Below, piece by piece: positions 53,824 to 62,530 of a stretch of 64,000 nucleotides of DNA. The notes beneath the pieces are model-generated. The model worked only from the letters and a program-made list of their open reading frames with translations. It had not been told where the DNA came from and made no database searches. The stretch spans positions 46,973 to 110,972 of the forward strand of contig DASVTU010000003.1 in assembly GCA_036387415.1 (NCBI GenBank). The letters are read 5' to 3'. The position numbers and the translations under genes were made by a program. The DNA is from DASVTU01 sp036387415 (GTDB taxonomy: Bacteria; Acidobacteriota; Blastocatellia; Pyrinomonadales; Pyrinomonadaceae). Within the stretch, counting starts at the first letter, position 1. Each line of letters opens with the position of its first letter.

Positions 53824-55679
53824 GAGGCAAGATAACACGGTTACCCTCCAAGCCGCCCGAACCTACCTGTGAGCATCCGTATGCGCAGCTTGACTGGCTC
53901 TGTGAGCGTTTCGCCCTGCGCTATAAGAATGATGCTACTAAGCTGGCACTAAGGGCTACCGTTAGAGCCTATAAAACATTACTAGATAAATCTCACGGGT
54001 TTGATGACCGGCTCGTCAATGACCCTCGATTCTTACTATCAGTTCATTGTGATGAAGTCGTTCTGCACAACGCATCGCTCTACTGGCGTAAGCAAAAACT
54101 CTCGCCGCATACGGTAAAGGCTAGACTGCAAGTACTACAGGCATTGTTTGGCTATGCAGCAGAGTGTGGTCTCACAGCGTCGCCCATAATCTTCCCAGTG
54201 CAGGTTGGGCCACTACAACGTTCGACCCTCTTCCGTGTGGCCTATGAAGATAATGAATTAGAGTTTATTCGGAAAATCTTGGCACCAAGTCTTGATTACG
54301 CAGTAAGGATTGTGGGTGGATACAAACCGACAGGGGTTGGGGTTGACGCACGCAGAGGAGCTACGCGTGCGGCCTCTGAGCCGGACTCAGTAGGAGGAGG
54401 AAAAGAGCTATACAACGGTATCCGTGATAAGCCTTGGGCTAAGTGGGAAAACATGATCTGGTATTTTGAAAATGTAATGAAATGCCGCCCGGTGGTGTCT
54501 AATATACAAAAGGATGCAACCCATAGTGGGTTCCTTCAAGCAGCGTCGAGATACCACGGCGGTATTAACGCAGTGTACCATCGCTTAGGAGTTACATCTA
54601 TTATTGGCATTGATCTTATTGCGCCATTGGCAATCAAGCTCTGTTTAGAGACGGGTCTGAACACCGAGACATTATTGAACCTCAAGCGTGACTGCTTAAA
54701 AGAATCACATCCTCTAACAGGATTACCATACATTCGATATTACAAGGCCAGATCAACTGGTGAAAAGGATTTGCATCTGGGTTTGTTTGACTCCGCACAG
54801 GACGCAATGTCACTGCGACATAAGCAGTCGCTCATCATACGACGAACTATTAATACTATTCTCCAGCTTACCCAGCCATTAATCTCTAAAACAAGAAAGC
54901 CAGATAAGGGGTTTCTTTTCATATATCAAGCTGATTCTCACGGCTTCGGGGCAGAACATGGCCGTGTGATAAGGCTTAATCATTTCTACTTCTCTCATTG
55001 GTCGCGTGTACTGCGATTAAAGACGCACGCGGATGAGGAAAATGTTCCACAGGTCTTGAATTTAGGACGATGCAGACCGACAAAAATCACGCAGATGGTA
55101 CGAGAGGGCAAGGATTTTTTTGAAATTCAAGCCGTCGCAGGTCATGCGAGCGCAAGTACGACACAAAAATACCTAGCCTCTCACCAGATTGCCCCGCAGG
55201 CGCGCCGAGAAGTGTCAGAGACACTTTCTCGAATACATGAGAACGCTGAAGACTTCGAGAGTAATCCTAAACCATACGCGACGGCAGAAACACAGAGGCA
55301 GAAAGGTGTGATCTATAAAGGTGTCTTCTGCGATTGTAAGGATGTTTATGACCCGCCATCAAGTGTCAAAAGGCTGCCGACCTATAGAGAAGGGCAACCA
55401 TGTACTTATTACAATATGTGCCTGACGTGTCCCAATGTTCTTATCATCAAGAAGCATCTTCCTTTATTAATCGCCTATCAAAGCGAGATCAGCATGGCCC
55501 TCTCAGGTGGCTTAAATGATGCTCCGAACTCGGCCCACTACGCGAAGTCACTTGCCGTCTTAGATGGAATTATGCTGGAGTTCGATAAGGCAGACGTAGA
55601 ATGGGCGCGGGAAATAGCTAACTGCGCTGATTATCATCTTGATCCCCTGACCCACCGAGCGGTGACGAATGACGTTTAA
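53820..55679 (+). CDS. tyrosine recombinase 2 (TnpB-like), degenerate active site
   Basis: 619 residues. The C-terminal half is a phage-integrase fold, but the box with Arg I reads LETGLNTETLLNL (Arg replaced by Asn) and box II reads LGRCRPTKITQMV (His position is Gly, Arg kept). His III and Tyr are present in VAGHASASTTQKYL. After the fold there is a Cys-rich segment (GVFCDCKD...PCTYYNMCLTCPN) that could bind zinc. The protein therefore looks like a structural or regulatory partner of the other two rather than a self-sufficient catalyst. It overlaps the next gene by 11 bp. Confidence 0.8.
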   Translation: MRGKITRLPSKPPEPTCEHPYAQLDWLCERFALRYKNDATKLALRATVRAYKTLLDKSHGFDDRLVNDPRFLLSVHCDEVVLHNASLYWRKQKLSPHTVKARLQVLQALFGYAAECGLTASPIIFPVQVGPLQRSTLFRVAYEDNELEFIRKILAPSLDYAVRIVGGYKPTGVGVDARRGATRAASEPDSVGGGKELYNGIRDKPWAKWENMIWYFENVMKCRPVVSNIQKDATHSGFLQAASRYHGGINAVYHRLGVTSIIGIDLIAPLAIKLCLETGLNTETLLNLKRDCLKESHPLTGLPYIRYYKARSTGEKDLHLGLFDSAQDAMSLRHKQSLIIRRTINTILQLTQPLISKTRKPDKGFLFIYQADSHGFGAEHGRVIRLNHFYFSHWSRVLRLKTHADEENVPQVLNLGRCRPTKITQMVREGKDFFEIQAVAGHASASTTQKYLASHQIAPQARREVSETLSRIHENAEDFESNPKPYATAETQRQKGVIYKGVFCDCKDVYDPPSSVKRLPTYREGQPCTYYNMCLTCPNVLIIKKHLPLLIAYQSEISMALSGGLNDAPNSAHYAKSLAVLDGIMLEFDKADVEWAREIANCADYHLDPLTHRAVTNDV

Positions 55680-57609
55680 AATGCAAAAGCTCACCTCGCA
55701 CTTGGCTTCTCAAGAAGACGTTAACACGTTGCGCCAACTATCGAGTGGGAATTTCAGGTTTCGCCCTACTTTAGCAGTATCGAGCCAGTCGGTTTACAGT
55801 GATGAGGTTTGGTGTTGGGTAGATCGCGATAACAAACGACTGAAGATCTACGACGCTGATCGCCTAACGATAAACTGGTTGAATTTAAAGTTAACGTATG
55901 ACCTAACTGAGGAAATTATAACAGACCTAAAGAGATTTACATTCATTCGTAGTACTCATTCGATGGCGGTTTTCCCCAGTCAAAGTCGCCACGGCAACGC
56001 TCACCCTGCGACACTTGTTAACGAAATTAAAGCAGTGACTCTTTTTCTATCACACCTGCGAAAGCAATTATCCGGCGCGGGCTACACCCTGGTTAGTAAA
56101 TTATCTGATATAGAAACCGAGGACATAAGTGACGCGCTTACAACTTACGCGGGGAGGCAACTCCCCATCATCAAGAAAGTGTTCATGTGCCTTGGTAGTC
56201 CAATGCTTCAGCCTTTACTTTATTGCGGCCCGCTAAAGTGGAATGAGACTGATATTAAAAATCTGGGTTGGAATATTAAACGCAAAGAACCATACGAACG
56301 ATTACCTGATGATCTCTTCCGCTTTCTGTCAAACAAGGCCACCTCTGATGTTAAGCAATTTCTCGTTGCCATGAACATCATCCCACAAGACACGACGAAA
56401 CTAGGGGAAGGCTCCAACATCTTTTTATCAGCAGCACCTAATTTCAATAATTTATTCGAGGAGTATGTAAGGGGACTTACGGAGTTTAGATATGCTTGCC
56501 GATCTGAGTGTAAAGATGAGAACGCCTTTGTAAAAGCCAAGAGTAAGTATGTTACGTGGTGCCGCAGAGAGGGAGGTATTGAAGAGTTCGGTAGACTTAT
56601 AGGGCGTGCTCGGAAAGCGGCTCAACTTCTAATAGCCATGTATACAGGGGCAAGACTAAGCGAACTCAACTCCTTGGAACTTGGTTGTGTGCGTCACCAT
56701 GCCGACGGATGGGTGCTTGTAGGGACTCAAATCAAACAAAAGGGGATTGATTCTCCCGCCTCTCAGGACGAGTGGGTGGCGATAGCAATAGTTCGTGATG
56801 CAGTGAGGTTGCTGGAGGAGACGGCCGTATTAACTGAATCGAATGAGCTATTTCGTTCAACTAAGACATATGGGGATACCCCCGGCACCGGCTCACGTTC
56901 AGGAAGATTCACATACTGGTTTAATAAGTATCTTAGAATAGTGGACACAAAGGAGAAATGGAAAGATTACCAGCTTCATGCTCATAAATTTAGACATACG
57001 TTGGTCTTCCAGATGCGAAGGGCCGGTTTGAACCTTCCTTTCATAACTTATCAGTTGAAGCACAGTTATGATGCCTTGAATCGGAGATTAAATAATGTCA
57101 CCCTTTCTTACGGAAACATTAACAGTGAGGCAGGCCGGAAAGCCATCTATGATGCAAACCATGAACTCGTTAGTCAGCTGTACCATCCTGATTCGCCAGT
57201 GGCAGGAGGGGGTGCTGAAGAACTAAAATCGCGCCGAGCTTCCTTCTTTCAAGGTATGGCACTGCAGGGCATTCAGACGGACGACGTGCTCGAACAGTTA
57301 GCAAAACAGGGGTTACCGCTAACCGATGTCGGTCTCGGGCTTTGTCAAGGGCAAAGAAAAATCGTCAAGGACGGTGTTAAAGAAGACCCGCCTTGTATAG
57401 GGCAATTGAGATGTAATCCAGTGCGATGTTCTAACGGGCTTATTCCAAAGTATAAGTTGCACGCTTGGAAGCGAGTCGCACTAGAAAATCGTGCCCGCGC
57501 TCAAGAGGCCGAATACGCACATGCCCGCACCTACCACGAAGAGGCTGCAAGTGAAGCTGAGGCAGTTATTCGCTTCTTCGACTCGCATGAAGTGAGTTCA
57601 GACGAATGA
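55669..57609 (+). CDS. tyrosine recombinase 3 (TnpB-like), complete catalytic set
   Basis: 646 residues. Catalytic residues are seen in MYTGARLSELNSL (Arg I), LHAHKFRHTLVF (HxxR) and LKHSYDALNRRLNNVTLSYGN (His III and Tyr). A Cys cluster follows (GLGLCQGQ...PPCIGQLRCNPVRCSNG), again zinc-like. The acidic/Ala-rich C terminus is probably helical. It is encoded with two other recombinases and a small protein in one unit, as in Tn554 (tnpABC) and recombinase-in-trio elements, although the sizes (372/619/646) fit Tn554 with a duplicated TnpB better than classic trio elements. Confidence 0.85.
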   Translation: MTFKMQKLTSHLASQEDVNTLRQLSSGNFRFRPTLAVSSQSVYSDEVWCWVDRDNKRLKIYDADRLTINWLNLKLTYDLTEEIITDLKRFTFIRSTHSMAVFPSQSRHGNAHPATLVNEIKAVTLFLSHLRKQLSGAGYTLVSKLSDIETEDISDALTTYAGRQLPIIKKVFMCLGSPMLQPLLYCGPLKWNETDIKNLGWNIKRKEPYERLPDDLFRFLSNKATSDVKQFLVAMNIIPQDTTKLGEGSNIFLSAAPNFNNLFEEYVRGLTEFRYACRSECKDENAFVKAKSKYVTWCRREGGIEEFGRLIGRARKAAQLLIAMYTGARLSELNSLELGCVRHHADGWVLVGTQIKQKGIDSPASQDEWVAIAIVRDAVRLLEETAVLTESNELFRSTKTYGDTPGTGSRSGRFTYWFNKYLRIVDTKEKWKDYQLHAHKFRHTLVFQMRRAGLNLPFITYQLKHSYDALNRRLNNVTLSYGNINSEAGRKAIYDANHELVSQLYHPDSPVAGGGAEELKSRRASFFQGMALQGIQTDDVLEQLAKQGLPLTDVGLGLCQGQRKIVKDGVKEDPPCIGQLRCNPVRCSNGLIPKYKLHAWKRVALENRARAQEAEYAHARTYHEEAASEAEAVIRFFDSHEVSSDE

Positions 57610-57618
57610 TGCACCCTT

Positions 57619-58152
57619 ATGTATCAGGCTCCCTATGACAAGAGAAATGCTGCCGATTACAAGGATCTATCAAATAGAATCGCGGCCGCATTGAAGACTC
57701 TTGAAGAAAGCCCGCAGATCGCTGCTACGGAGAAAGAACTGGCGCGGCTTGCCCAATGTAGTCGCGGCACGCTGCGAAATCGTGCTTACCCACTCGAATG
57801 CCTTAAGCAAATTAGAGCGAGCCGAAATAAAGATGAGTCTCAAAATGTAGAATCCCACGATATAACTGTGGTAGGAACTAAGCTTGATAATGAGATTTTA
57901 CTTCAAGAACGTCTCCAGAATAGTCGCAATGAAGTCGCCTTTTGGGTTGACAAGTACAAAGACCTAGAAAGCGAAACCAAACGGCTACGGCGCTCTAATG
58001 AATTATTACAGGCTGAAAATGCTGCCATGGTTACTCAAAACAAGCATCTGCGCTCAAGGCTGGAAAAAGTTGAAGAAACGCTAGTTTCGATAAGAGCAAA
58101 GGATAAAGTCATTCAATTCAAAAATGGTAGGGATAGACATAAGGAAAAGTAA
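57619..58152 (+). CDS. small coiled-coil protein of the recombinase module (TnpC/DUF6262-like)
   Basis: 177 residues. The N-terminal part (AALKTLEESPQIAATEKELARLAQCSRGTLRNRAYPLECL) resembles a short HTH/adaptor that in relatives sits next to Tn554-type recombinases. The C-terminal 90 residues are a heptad-rich coiled coil (LQNSRNEVAFWVDKYKDLES and onward). It starts 10 bp after the third recombinase stop. TnpC-like proteins influence the orientation or efficiency of transposition; the function here is by context. Family assignment is moderate. Confidence 0.75.
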   Translation: MYQAPYDKRNAADYKDLSNRIAAALKTLEESPQIAATEKELARLAQCSRGTLRNRAYPLECLKQIRASRNKDESQNVESHDITVVGTKLDNEILLQERLQNSRNEVAFWVDKYKDLESETKRLRRSNELLQAENAAMVTQNKHLRSRLEKVEETLVSIRAKDKVIQFKNGRDRHKEK

Positions 58153-58261
58153 ATCATTCGAGTCATAAAAAATTCAAAGTTAAGAAGGCTTTACAAGACG
58201 ACAGACAATGAATAACCAGAACTCAGAAGAGTCCGTGAAATCCACATCAATATGGTCTAGA

Positions 58262-58957
58262 TTATCTAAACCCGCTAATTTTTCTTCTCACTTCATCGTC
58301 CAAAAGCTCTGCTAATATTTTCAAAAATCTGACAGACTCTTTTAACTGGCCGCGGGATATACCTAGTGCTAAAGCGGTGTGCGCTACCCTGTGACGGCGA
58401 TTAACTATCTCATCCAGTTTATCGCGGATAAAGGTATGGGCAACTGGCTTTCTCCACTTTCGCTCGAATCTGCTATGCAGTACGGTAAACACATCTCGGA
58501 TGGCTAAATTCTTCATCATTTCACCAACCCTGTCAGAGTTAGGGTTTGCGCCAACAGCACTAAATGAATCAGGGTTAACAACATTAGATATAACCCTTCT
58601 ACAAGCGGCTTCTACGTCTGTTAGACGATCTTTTTTAGGAGGTGCTTTTTGAAAGCGCTGCCCCTTCATTGCCCGCTCAAGTGTATTGAACGTGCTGCAA
58701 ACTTTAAGCTCATCGGGAAGGTTGTTTAGAGAAATGGCTGGATGCGTTGTCAACGTAGTTAACTGTTCTTCAATGCACTCTTTGAGAAAGCGTTCAAAGG
58801 AAGCAACGACCAAGACGGATACACCTCCCCGTAAACCCTGAACGGCTTTCTGTTCATGTGATTTGGGTGGGTTAGAATAGCCTCTTTCAATCTTCAGAAG
58901 TTCTTCAGCGATTGAAAGGGAATCTGTAAATTCTTTTAGTGCACTGGAGGAGGGCAT
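58262..58957 (-). CDS. HEPN-domain protein (MAE_28990/RiboL-PSP-like), putative RNase toxin
   Basis: 231 residues, mostly helical. The HEPN catalytic signature is R188-x4-H193 in NRRHRVAHT. The early helix VLVVASFERFLKECIEE is the usual first HEPN helix, in which the protein contacts its partner. HEPN proteins with Rx4-6H are typically metal-independent RNases that act in toxin-antitoxin and anti-phage systems. It is 12 bp downstream of the DUF262 gene, a pairing seen repeatedly in defence islands. I infer that it is the effector and DUF262 the sensor or regulator. Confidence 0.75.
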   Translation of the reverse strand: MPSSSALKEFTDSLSIAEELLKIERGYSNPPKSHEQKAVQGLRGGVSVLVVASFERFLKECIEEQLTTLTTHPAISLNNLPDELKVCSTFNTLERAMKGQRFQKAPPKKDRLTDVEAACRRVISNVVNPDSFSAVGANPNSDRVGEMMKNLAIRDVFTVLHSRFERKWRKPVAHTFIRDKLDEIVNRRHRVAHTALALGISRGQLKESVRFLKILAELLDDEVRRKISGFR

Positions 58958-58969
58958 GCCGCGAATACC

Positions 58970-60091
58970 TTAAACGATACGCCATATCATCTCTCTAATC
59001 ATTTCTACCCTAGTGCGGAAATTAACTACAGTATTCGTCGCTGCATCTATAGACTTTCTAAATTCTTCATTCTGAAATAACGATTTCAGCCCCTCAGTTA
59101 TTTGATCCTGCTTTCCCATAAGCTGGTTCAATTTGAACTCTCTCACTCCTATCATTTGAGCATCATATAAAGCAGCTAACACTACACTGCGCCACTGGCC
59201 TTTCTCCGGTTGCCAACGCTTGAATGCATATTGTCCAAATGCCTCATCTACTAATTCTAGGGTATGACGAAAATCATCCTTTAACTCGTTCACTTGGTGC
59301 AGAGGTATATCTTTGTTATTATCCATATATCTATCCATGAGACGCTTCATGCTGCCTGTGAAATCTTGCCAGTGCTCTTTAAATGTGAAATACCTCAGCA
59401 CGAATTCAATGTCACGCATCTCTTTATATAATACTGATTTTCTTCTGTTCTTAATTCCAAGTAGCTGATGGAAATGTTTACTGTCAGATAATTCCCAAAG
59501 TAAATCATTGAATGGCCCAGGAAACGCACTATTTCTAATTTCTTGAGGGTTAAGCTTGACACCACCAGTATTCAAGCGATGAAAGACCTCATATTTAATG
59601 TCAGGGTCAGACTGGCGAAGGATAATTGTTGCCCGGAGAGTCGGCCTAGTTCTCATAACCGATTGCAGCTTCGGCGGTAAGTCACTAAATGTCTTTCCGT
59701 TGAGCTCCTTATAGATTTCAAGGCCACTTAACTCAAGCCTTCCGGCTAGGAAATCAGTAATTGCTGTTAATCTTTGCTTACCGTCTATAACAGAATACTT
59801 CCCATATTCATCTTCGTTTAAGAAGATAGGTGGGACGGGAACATTCATAAGAAATGATTCAATTAAAGTAGACTGTCGCTTCTGATCCCAACGAAATCGC
59901 CGTTGAAATCTGGGGGACGTATCGATGGTTCGATTTGAAACCAGATCAGCTAACGTTGAGAGGTTATAGTCCACTACGCTTACGATTAGCTCGCGCTGTT
60001 TCTGCTCCCAAAATTCAATAGGGTCGGGTTCCGAGTAGTCAAGCATTTCCTCTGTTTCTTCAACATCTCGCCTGACAATCTCAGTAGACAT
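58970..60091 (-). CDS. DUF262 (GmrS-N/ParB-fold) domain protein without HNH domain
   Basis: 373 residues. The DUF262 core is clear: TSPRFQRRFRWDQKRQSTLIESFL (about 59-81), then PVPPIFL and the nucleotide-binding-like IDGKQRLTAI (102-111), FHRLNTGGVKLNPQEIRN. The remainder is helical, and no DUF1524/HNH nuclease domain follows, unlike GmrSD-type restriction enzymes. The partner activity is therefore probably supplied by the HEPN protein encoded 12 bp downstream. AAAGGAG lies six bases before the ATG. It is very likely in one operon with the small basic protein upstream (30-bp gap). Confidence 0.85.
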   Translation of the reverse strand: MSTEIVRRDVEETEEMLDYSEPDPIEFWEQKQRELIVSVVDYNLSTLADLVSNRTIDTSPRFQRRFRWDQKRQSTLIESFLMNVPVPPIFLNEDEYGKYSVIDGKQRLTAITDFLAGRLELSGLEIYKELNGKTFSDLPPKLQSVMRTRPTLRATIILRQSDPDIKYEVFHRLNTGGVKLNPQEIRNSAFPGPFNDLLWELSDSKHFHQLLGIKNRRKSVLYKEMRDIEFVLRYFTFKEHWQDFTGSMKRLMDRYMDNNKDIPLHQVNELKDDFRHTLELVDEAFGQYAFKRWQPEKGQWRSVVLAALYDAQMIGVREFKLNQLMGKQDQITEGLKSLFQNEEFRKSIDAATNTVVNFRTRVEMIREMIWRIV

Positions 60092-60121
60092 CTCAAGCTC
60101 CTTTAAGTTTGAAAAGGGAAT

Positions 60122-60346
60122 TTACTTTCTGCTTTTCTTGCTAGCTTGCTTAATGGCTCTCTTGCCCTGTGTCTTACGTGACCTGCCTGTATTGGAACGC
60201 TTACCACCCATTTCAAGCGGCTCTAGGCCATATCGCAAGCGGGTTAGGTTCGAGACAGACAAACCTTGCTGCGCTGCCTGAGCTTCAATCTGCTCATTTT
60301 CCGCTTCATTTAATAGGAACTGTTTTCTGATCAGATCTGTCGGCAT
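60122..60346 (-). CDS. small basic protein, ribbon-helix-helix/MobC-like, likely regulator of the DUF262-HEPN operon
   Basis: 74 residues. The first half (RKQFLLNEAENEQIEAQAAQQGLSVSNLTRLRYGL) fits a ribbon-helix-helix or MobC-type DNA-binding fold: a beta-like strand, then two helices with 'GLSVSNLTR'. The second half is a Lys/Arg-rich tail (RSRKTQGKRAIKQASKKSRK) suited to nucleic-acid binding. It is the first gene of the unit with DUF262 and HEPN, in the place where an antitoxin or autorepressor often sits. Function by context and fold only. Confidence 0.65.
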   Translation of the reverse strand: MPTDLIRKQFLLNEAENEQIEAQAAQQGLSVSNLTRLRYGLEPLEMGGKRSNTGRSRKTQGKRAIKQASKKSRK

Positions 60347-60426
60347 AGTCAGTCAAAGAAAAATAGTCCTTTCTTTCAAGTTACGCAACTACTTTTCTTC
60401 ACAATCCATGCAACTTGTTTTGTTAT

Positions 60427-60448
60427 TAGAAGCAGTCTCATAAATACC
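60427..60448 (-). repeat. 22-bp inverted repeat, copy downstream of the TIR gene
   Basis: On the minus strand this reads GGTATTTATGAGAC... ending TGCTTCTA, identical over all 22 bases to 61652-61673 on the plus strand. A partial direct copy (GGGTATTTATG) lies at 60503-60513, also just after the TIR stop. Confidence 0.85.
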
Positions 60449-60522
60449 GGTAGTGAGGCGCGTTGAAACTCGGCAAGAAATTTGCCGCCTGAAATCCTCA
60501 TCGGGTATTTATGGGATAAGGG

Positions 60523-61458
60523 TCACCTTTTACCACGGTATTCTTCCAACTTGTTCTGAAGTGTCCGATGATAACGGGAGAATACTTCAAGCAATATGTC
60601 CAACATTCGAGCCGTAAGTCTCTGGCGCATTTCAATGGGGCCGGAACTGGATTTCAAGTCAGCCTGCATTCCCTCGATGATTTTTTTAAGATCTTTTTTC
60701 TTGAAATGCTCAACGAAAAAGTCGTGAACATTACCGACGAGTAAACTGTTTCTGTTCTTATACCTTTCTTTGCTGTTCTCTATTTCTGCGTAAGCAGCGT
60801 CAACGGTCTTCTTCAATGAATAGGTGCCGGATACATAACTATTGATGGTCTGGTCAATGAGCCTTAGAAATCTCCCTTCAAGTCTGTCCCGATGACATTC
60901 TATGTCCCGGCTGACTTTCATAAAGTCATCGATAGGGTCTATTCGTGGCGGTGGTGGCGGCGTAGAGGCAGCTCTGTCTAAAACTCTCTTTAACCTAGGC
61001 CACTTTTTTTCAAATATTTCACTTAGGGCATTATTAGAAAGAGGATTTTTGGTGGCCTTGTTAATTTCGCTTATGAGTTTGCGGGTGCCACTCTTATCTG
61101 CCATCACTCCATTAAAATGCGCTAATGGTGTAGGTAGTTTAATGCGCGTGAAGTCCGGGTCGGTTTTGATTAAATACGGACAAACCTTCGCTGTCTTTTC
61201 AGTCTTACCAAACACTACACCTGCTTCGTAATTTATCCATGTTTTCGTGACATTCTCAGGAGTAAGACAGAGTACGACGAAATTAGCTTGCTTTAGCATC
61301 CCATTAATTTCCCCAAACAACTGTTCGCCAATCGCAACTCTGTCAGACCATAAAGCATCAACGTTACGAAGCACGGTCGGGAGCCACTGGGCTAACCCTT
61401 CCGCTACTATTAAGCTTCTCTTGTCAGACCAACTAATAAACACTCCTAACTTGCTCAT
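60523..61458 (-). CDS. TIR-domain protein, putative NADase defence effector
   Basis: 311 residues. The TIR domain is at 1-145: KLGVFISWSDKRS (strand A with the loop), WSDRVAIGEQLFGEINGMLKQANFVVLCLTPENV, and the putative catalytic Glu78 in TWINYEAGVVFG. A Pro-rich linker (about 160-170, STPPPPPRIDP) leads to a helical C-terminal region (175-311) with many charged residues, unrecognised, perhaps the sensing or oligomerising part. Bacterial TIR enzymes of this type cleave NAD+ in abortive anti-phage responses. The gene stands alone between two copies of a 22-bp inverted repeat, and lies next to the DUF262-HEPN unit. Confidence 0.85.
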   Translation of the reverse strand: MSKLGVFISWSDKRSLIVAEGLAQWLPTVLRNVDALWSDRVAIGEQLFGEINGMLKQANFVVLCLTPENVTKTWINYEAGVVFGKTEKTAKVCPYLIKTDPDFTRIKLPTPLAHFNGVMADKSGTRKLISEINKATKNPLSNNALSEIFEKKWPRLKRVLDRAASTPPPPPRIDPIDDFMKVSRDIECHRDRLEGRFLRLIDQTINSYVSGTYSLKKTVDAAYAEIENSKERYKNRNSLLVGNVHDFFVEHFKKKDLKKIIEGMQADLKSSSGPIEMRQRLTARMLDILLEVFSRYHRTLQNKLEEYRGKR

Positions 61459-61651
61459 GAGGGTTTCTCCTGATAGTGGGATGCCGTGAGGAATAGTCAG
61501 TCAAGTTAATAAAGATTAGCAACTATCCGCATGGAGAGTGCAAAGCATTTTACTGGTCGAATATTTTCCGCACAAGACTGACCAGAGGCGATTTAAATGA
61601 ATATATGTGTATCTGAGAGGTTCAATAAACGCTGGCTGAAAATTACGTAAG

Positions 61652-61673
61652 GGTATTTATGAGACTGCTTCTA
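61652..61673 (+). repeat. 22-bp inverted repeat, copy upstream of the TIR gene
   Basis: Perfect reverse complement of 60427-60448 (GGTATTTATGAGAC, then TGCTTCTA). It lies 194 bp upstream of the TIR start codon. The two copies define a cassette of about 1.25 kb containing only the TIR gene. Confidence 0.85.
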
Positions 61674-61714
61674 GTTTGTTAGTTGGACATCACAAAGAAA
61701 AGACACCAAAAGCC

Positions 61715-61894
61715 ATGATGAACATCAACCAATTTGACCGGTTCTTTGATTTACTTCACAGGAAATTAGAAAAGCTAGAGAAAGCAAAGAAGGTGCTGAC
61801 CAAGGCTATTCGACATGAGAGAAGCCACAATGACGAAGGGGAGATTATTGAAGATGAATTTAGTGCTTACAGAGGCGAATTTAGAGAAGTCTAA
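61715..61894 (+). CDS. possible small charged coiled-coil protein
   Basis: About 59 residues from ATG 61715 (or 61718). MNINQFDRFFDLLHRKLEKLEKAKKVLTKAIRHERS is a strong amphipathic helix, followed by an acidic tail. The ribosome site is weak and A-rich. It diverges from the TIR gene across the 22-bp repeat. It may be a genuine small accessory protein or chance; no family recognised. Confidence 0.35.
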   Translation: MMNINQFDRFFDLLHRKLEKLEKAKKVLTKAIRHERSHNDEGEIIEDEFSAYRGEFREV

Positions 61895-62124
61895 TGAAGA
61901 ATAGATTATGAATTAATTTCTATTAACTGATTCTACAGCGAGTCTATAAGTTGAAGGCATACCTTAATAGACTTTGCTGCACGAATCTGTTCCTATCTAA
62001 GCTAGCTGTGCTCTCATTAACGCGATGATGATTCAAAACTCATATTCAGAAGCATTTAGTTTGATTAATTATGAAATGGCGGTCCATCATCTTATAGATA
62101 TAGTCTTTGCAGTCTTAACAGGCC
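61895..62124. other. AT-rich gap, nothing recognised
   Basis: 230 bp of AT-rich sequence between the small coiled-coil frame and the next minus-strand gene. No gene, hairpin or repeat that I can support. Confidence 0.4.
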
Positions 62125-62514
62125 TCATCTGCTTCTCAGAGAATTGCATTGGTGTCTAAGCCCCAGTTCAAATTCTTCTAGCGCCTCACCCAATTCAGCG
62201 AGATCATAAATTGCTCCGAGAAGTGTATCTTTCTCACAATAAAAGCATCTTTCCACCGGAACAACTGTAATGAGATTTTCATTATAGATAAAGGTTCTGA
62301 ATCGAATATCTCCAACAATGGCACCAATATGCTGATCATGCAGTATGCCTACTTTAATCTCATATTCCGAGCTAAACATTTGTGCCATCTTTTGGCGCAC
62401 GGTCTCCAACAACCTTGCTTGCTGTTCTAGCCGTGCCGCCCTTTTCATTGGGCGCTCGTGATACCAGGTAAGAATAGCTTTTTGACGTAATGTTAATTTA
62501 TAGGTGCTACTCAT
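62125..62514 (-). CDS. hypothetical protein with a CxxC-like pair
   Basis: 129 residues. A helical basic N terminus (LTLRQKAILTWYHERPMKRAARLEQQARLLETVRQKMAQMF), then an alpha/beta part with ERCFYCEKDTLLGAIYDLAELGEALEEFELG. The CFYC pair could bind metal or be incidental. No export signal. It is 16 bp downstream of the secreted-protein gene on the same strand and probably co-transcribed. Family not recognised; it looks translated (consistent codon bias with neighbours). Confidence 0.6.
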   Translation of the reverse strand: MSSTYKLTLRQKAILTWYHERPMKRAARLEQQARLLETVRQKMAQMFSSEYEIKVGILHDQHIGAIVGDIRFRTFIYNENLITVVPVERCFYCEKDTLLGAIYDLAELGEALEEFELGLRHQCNSLRSR

Positions 62515-62530
62515 CTAATGTTGCCTTTGC

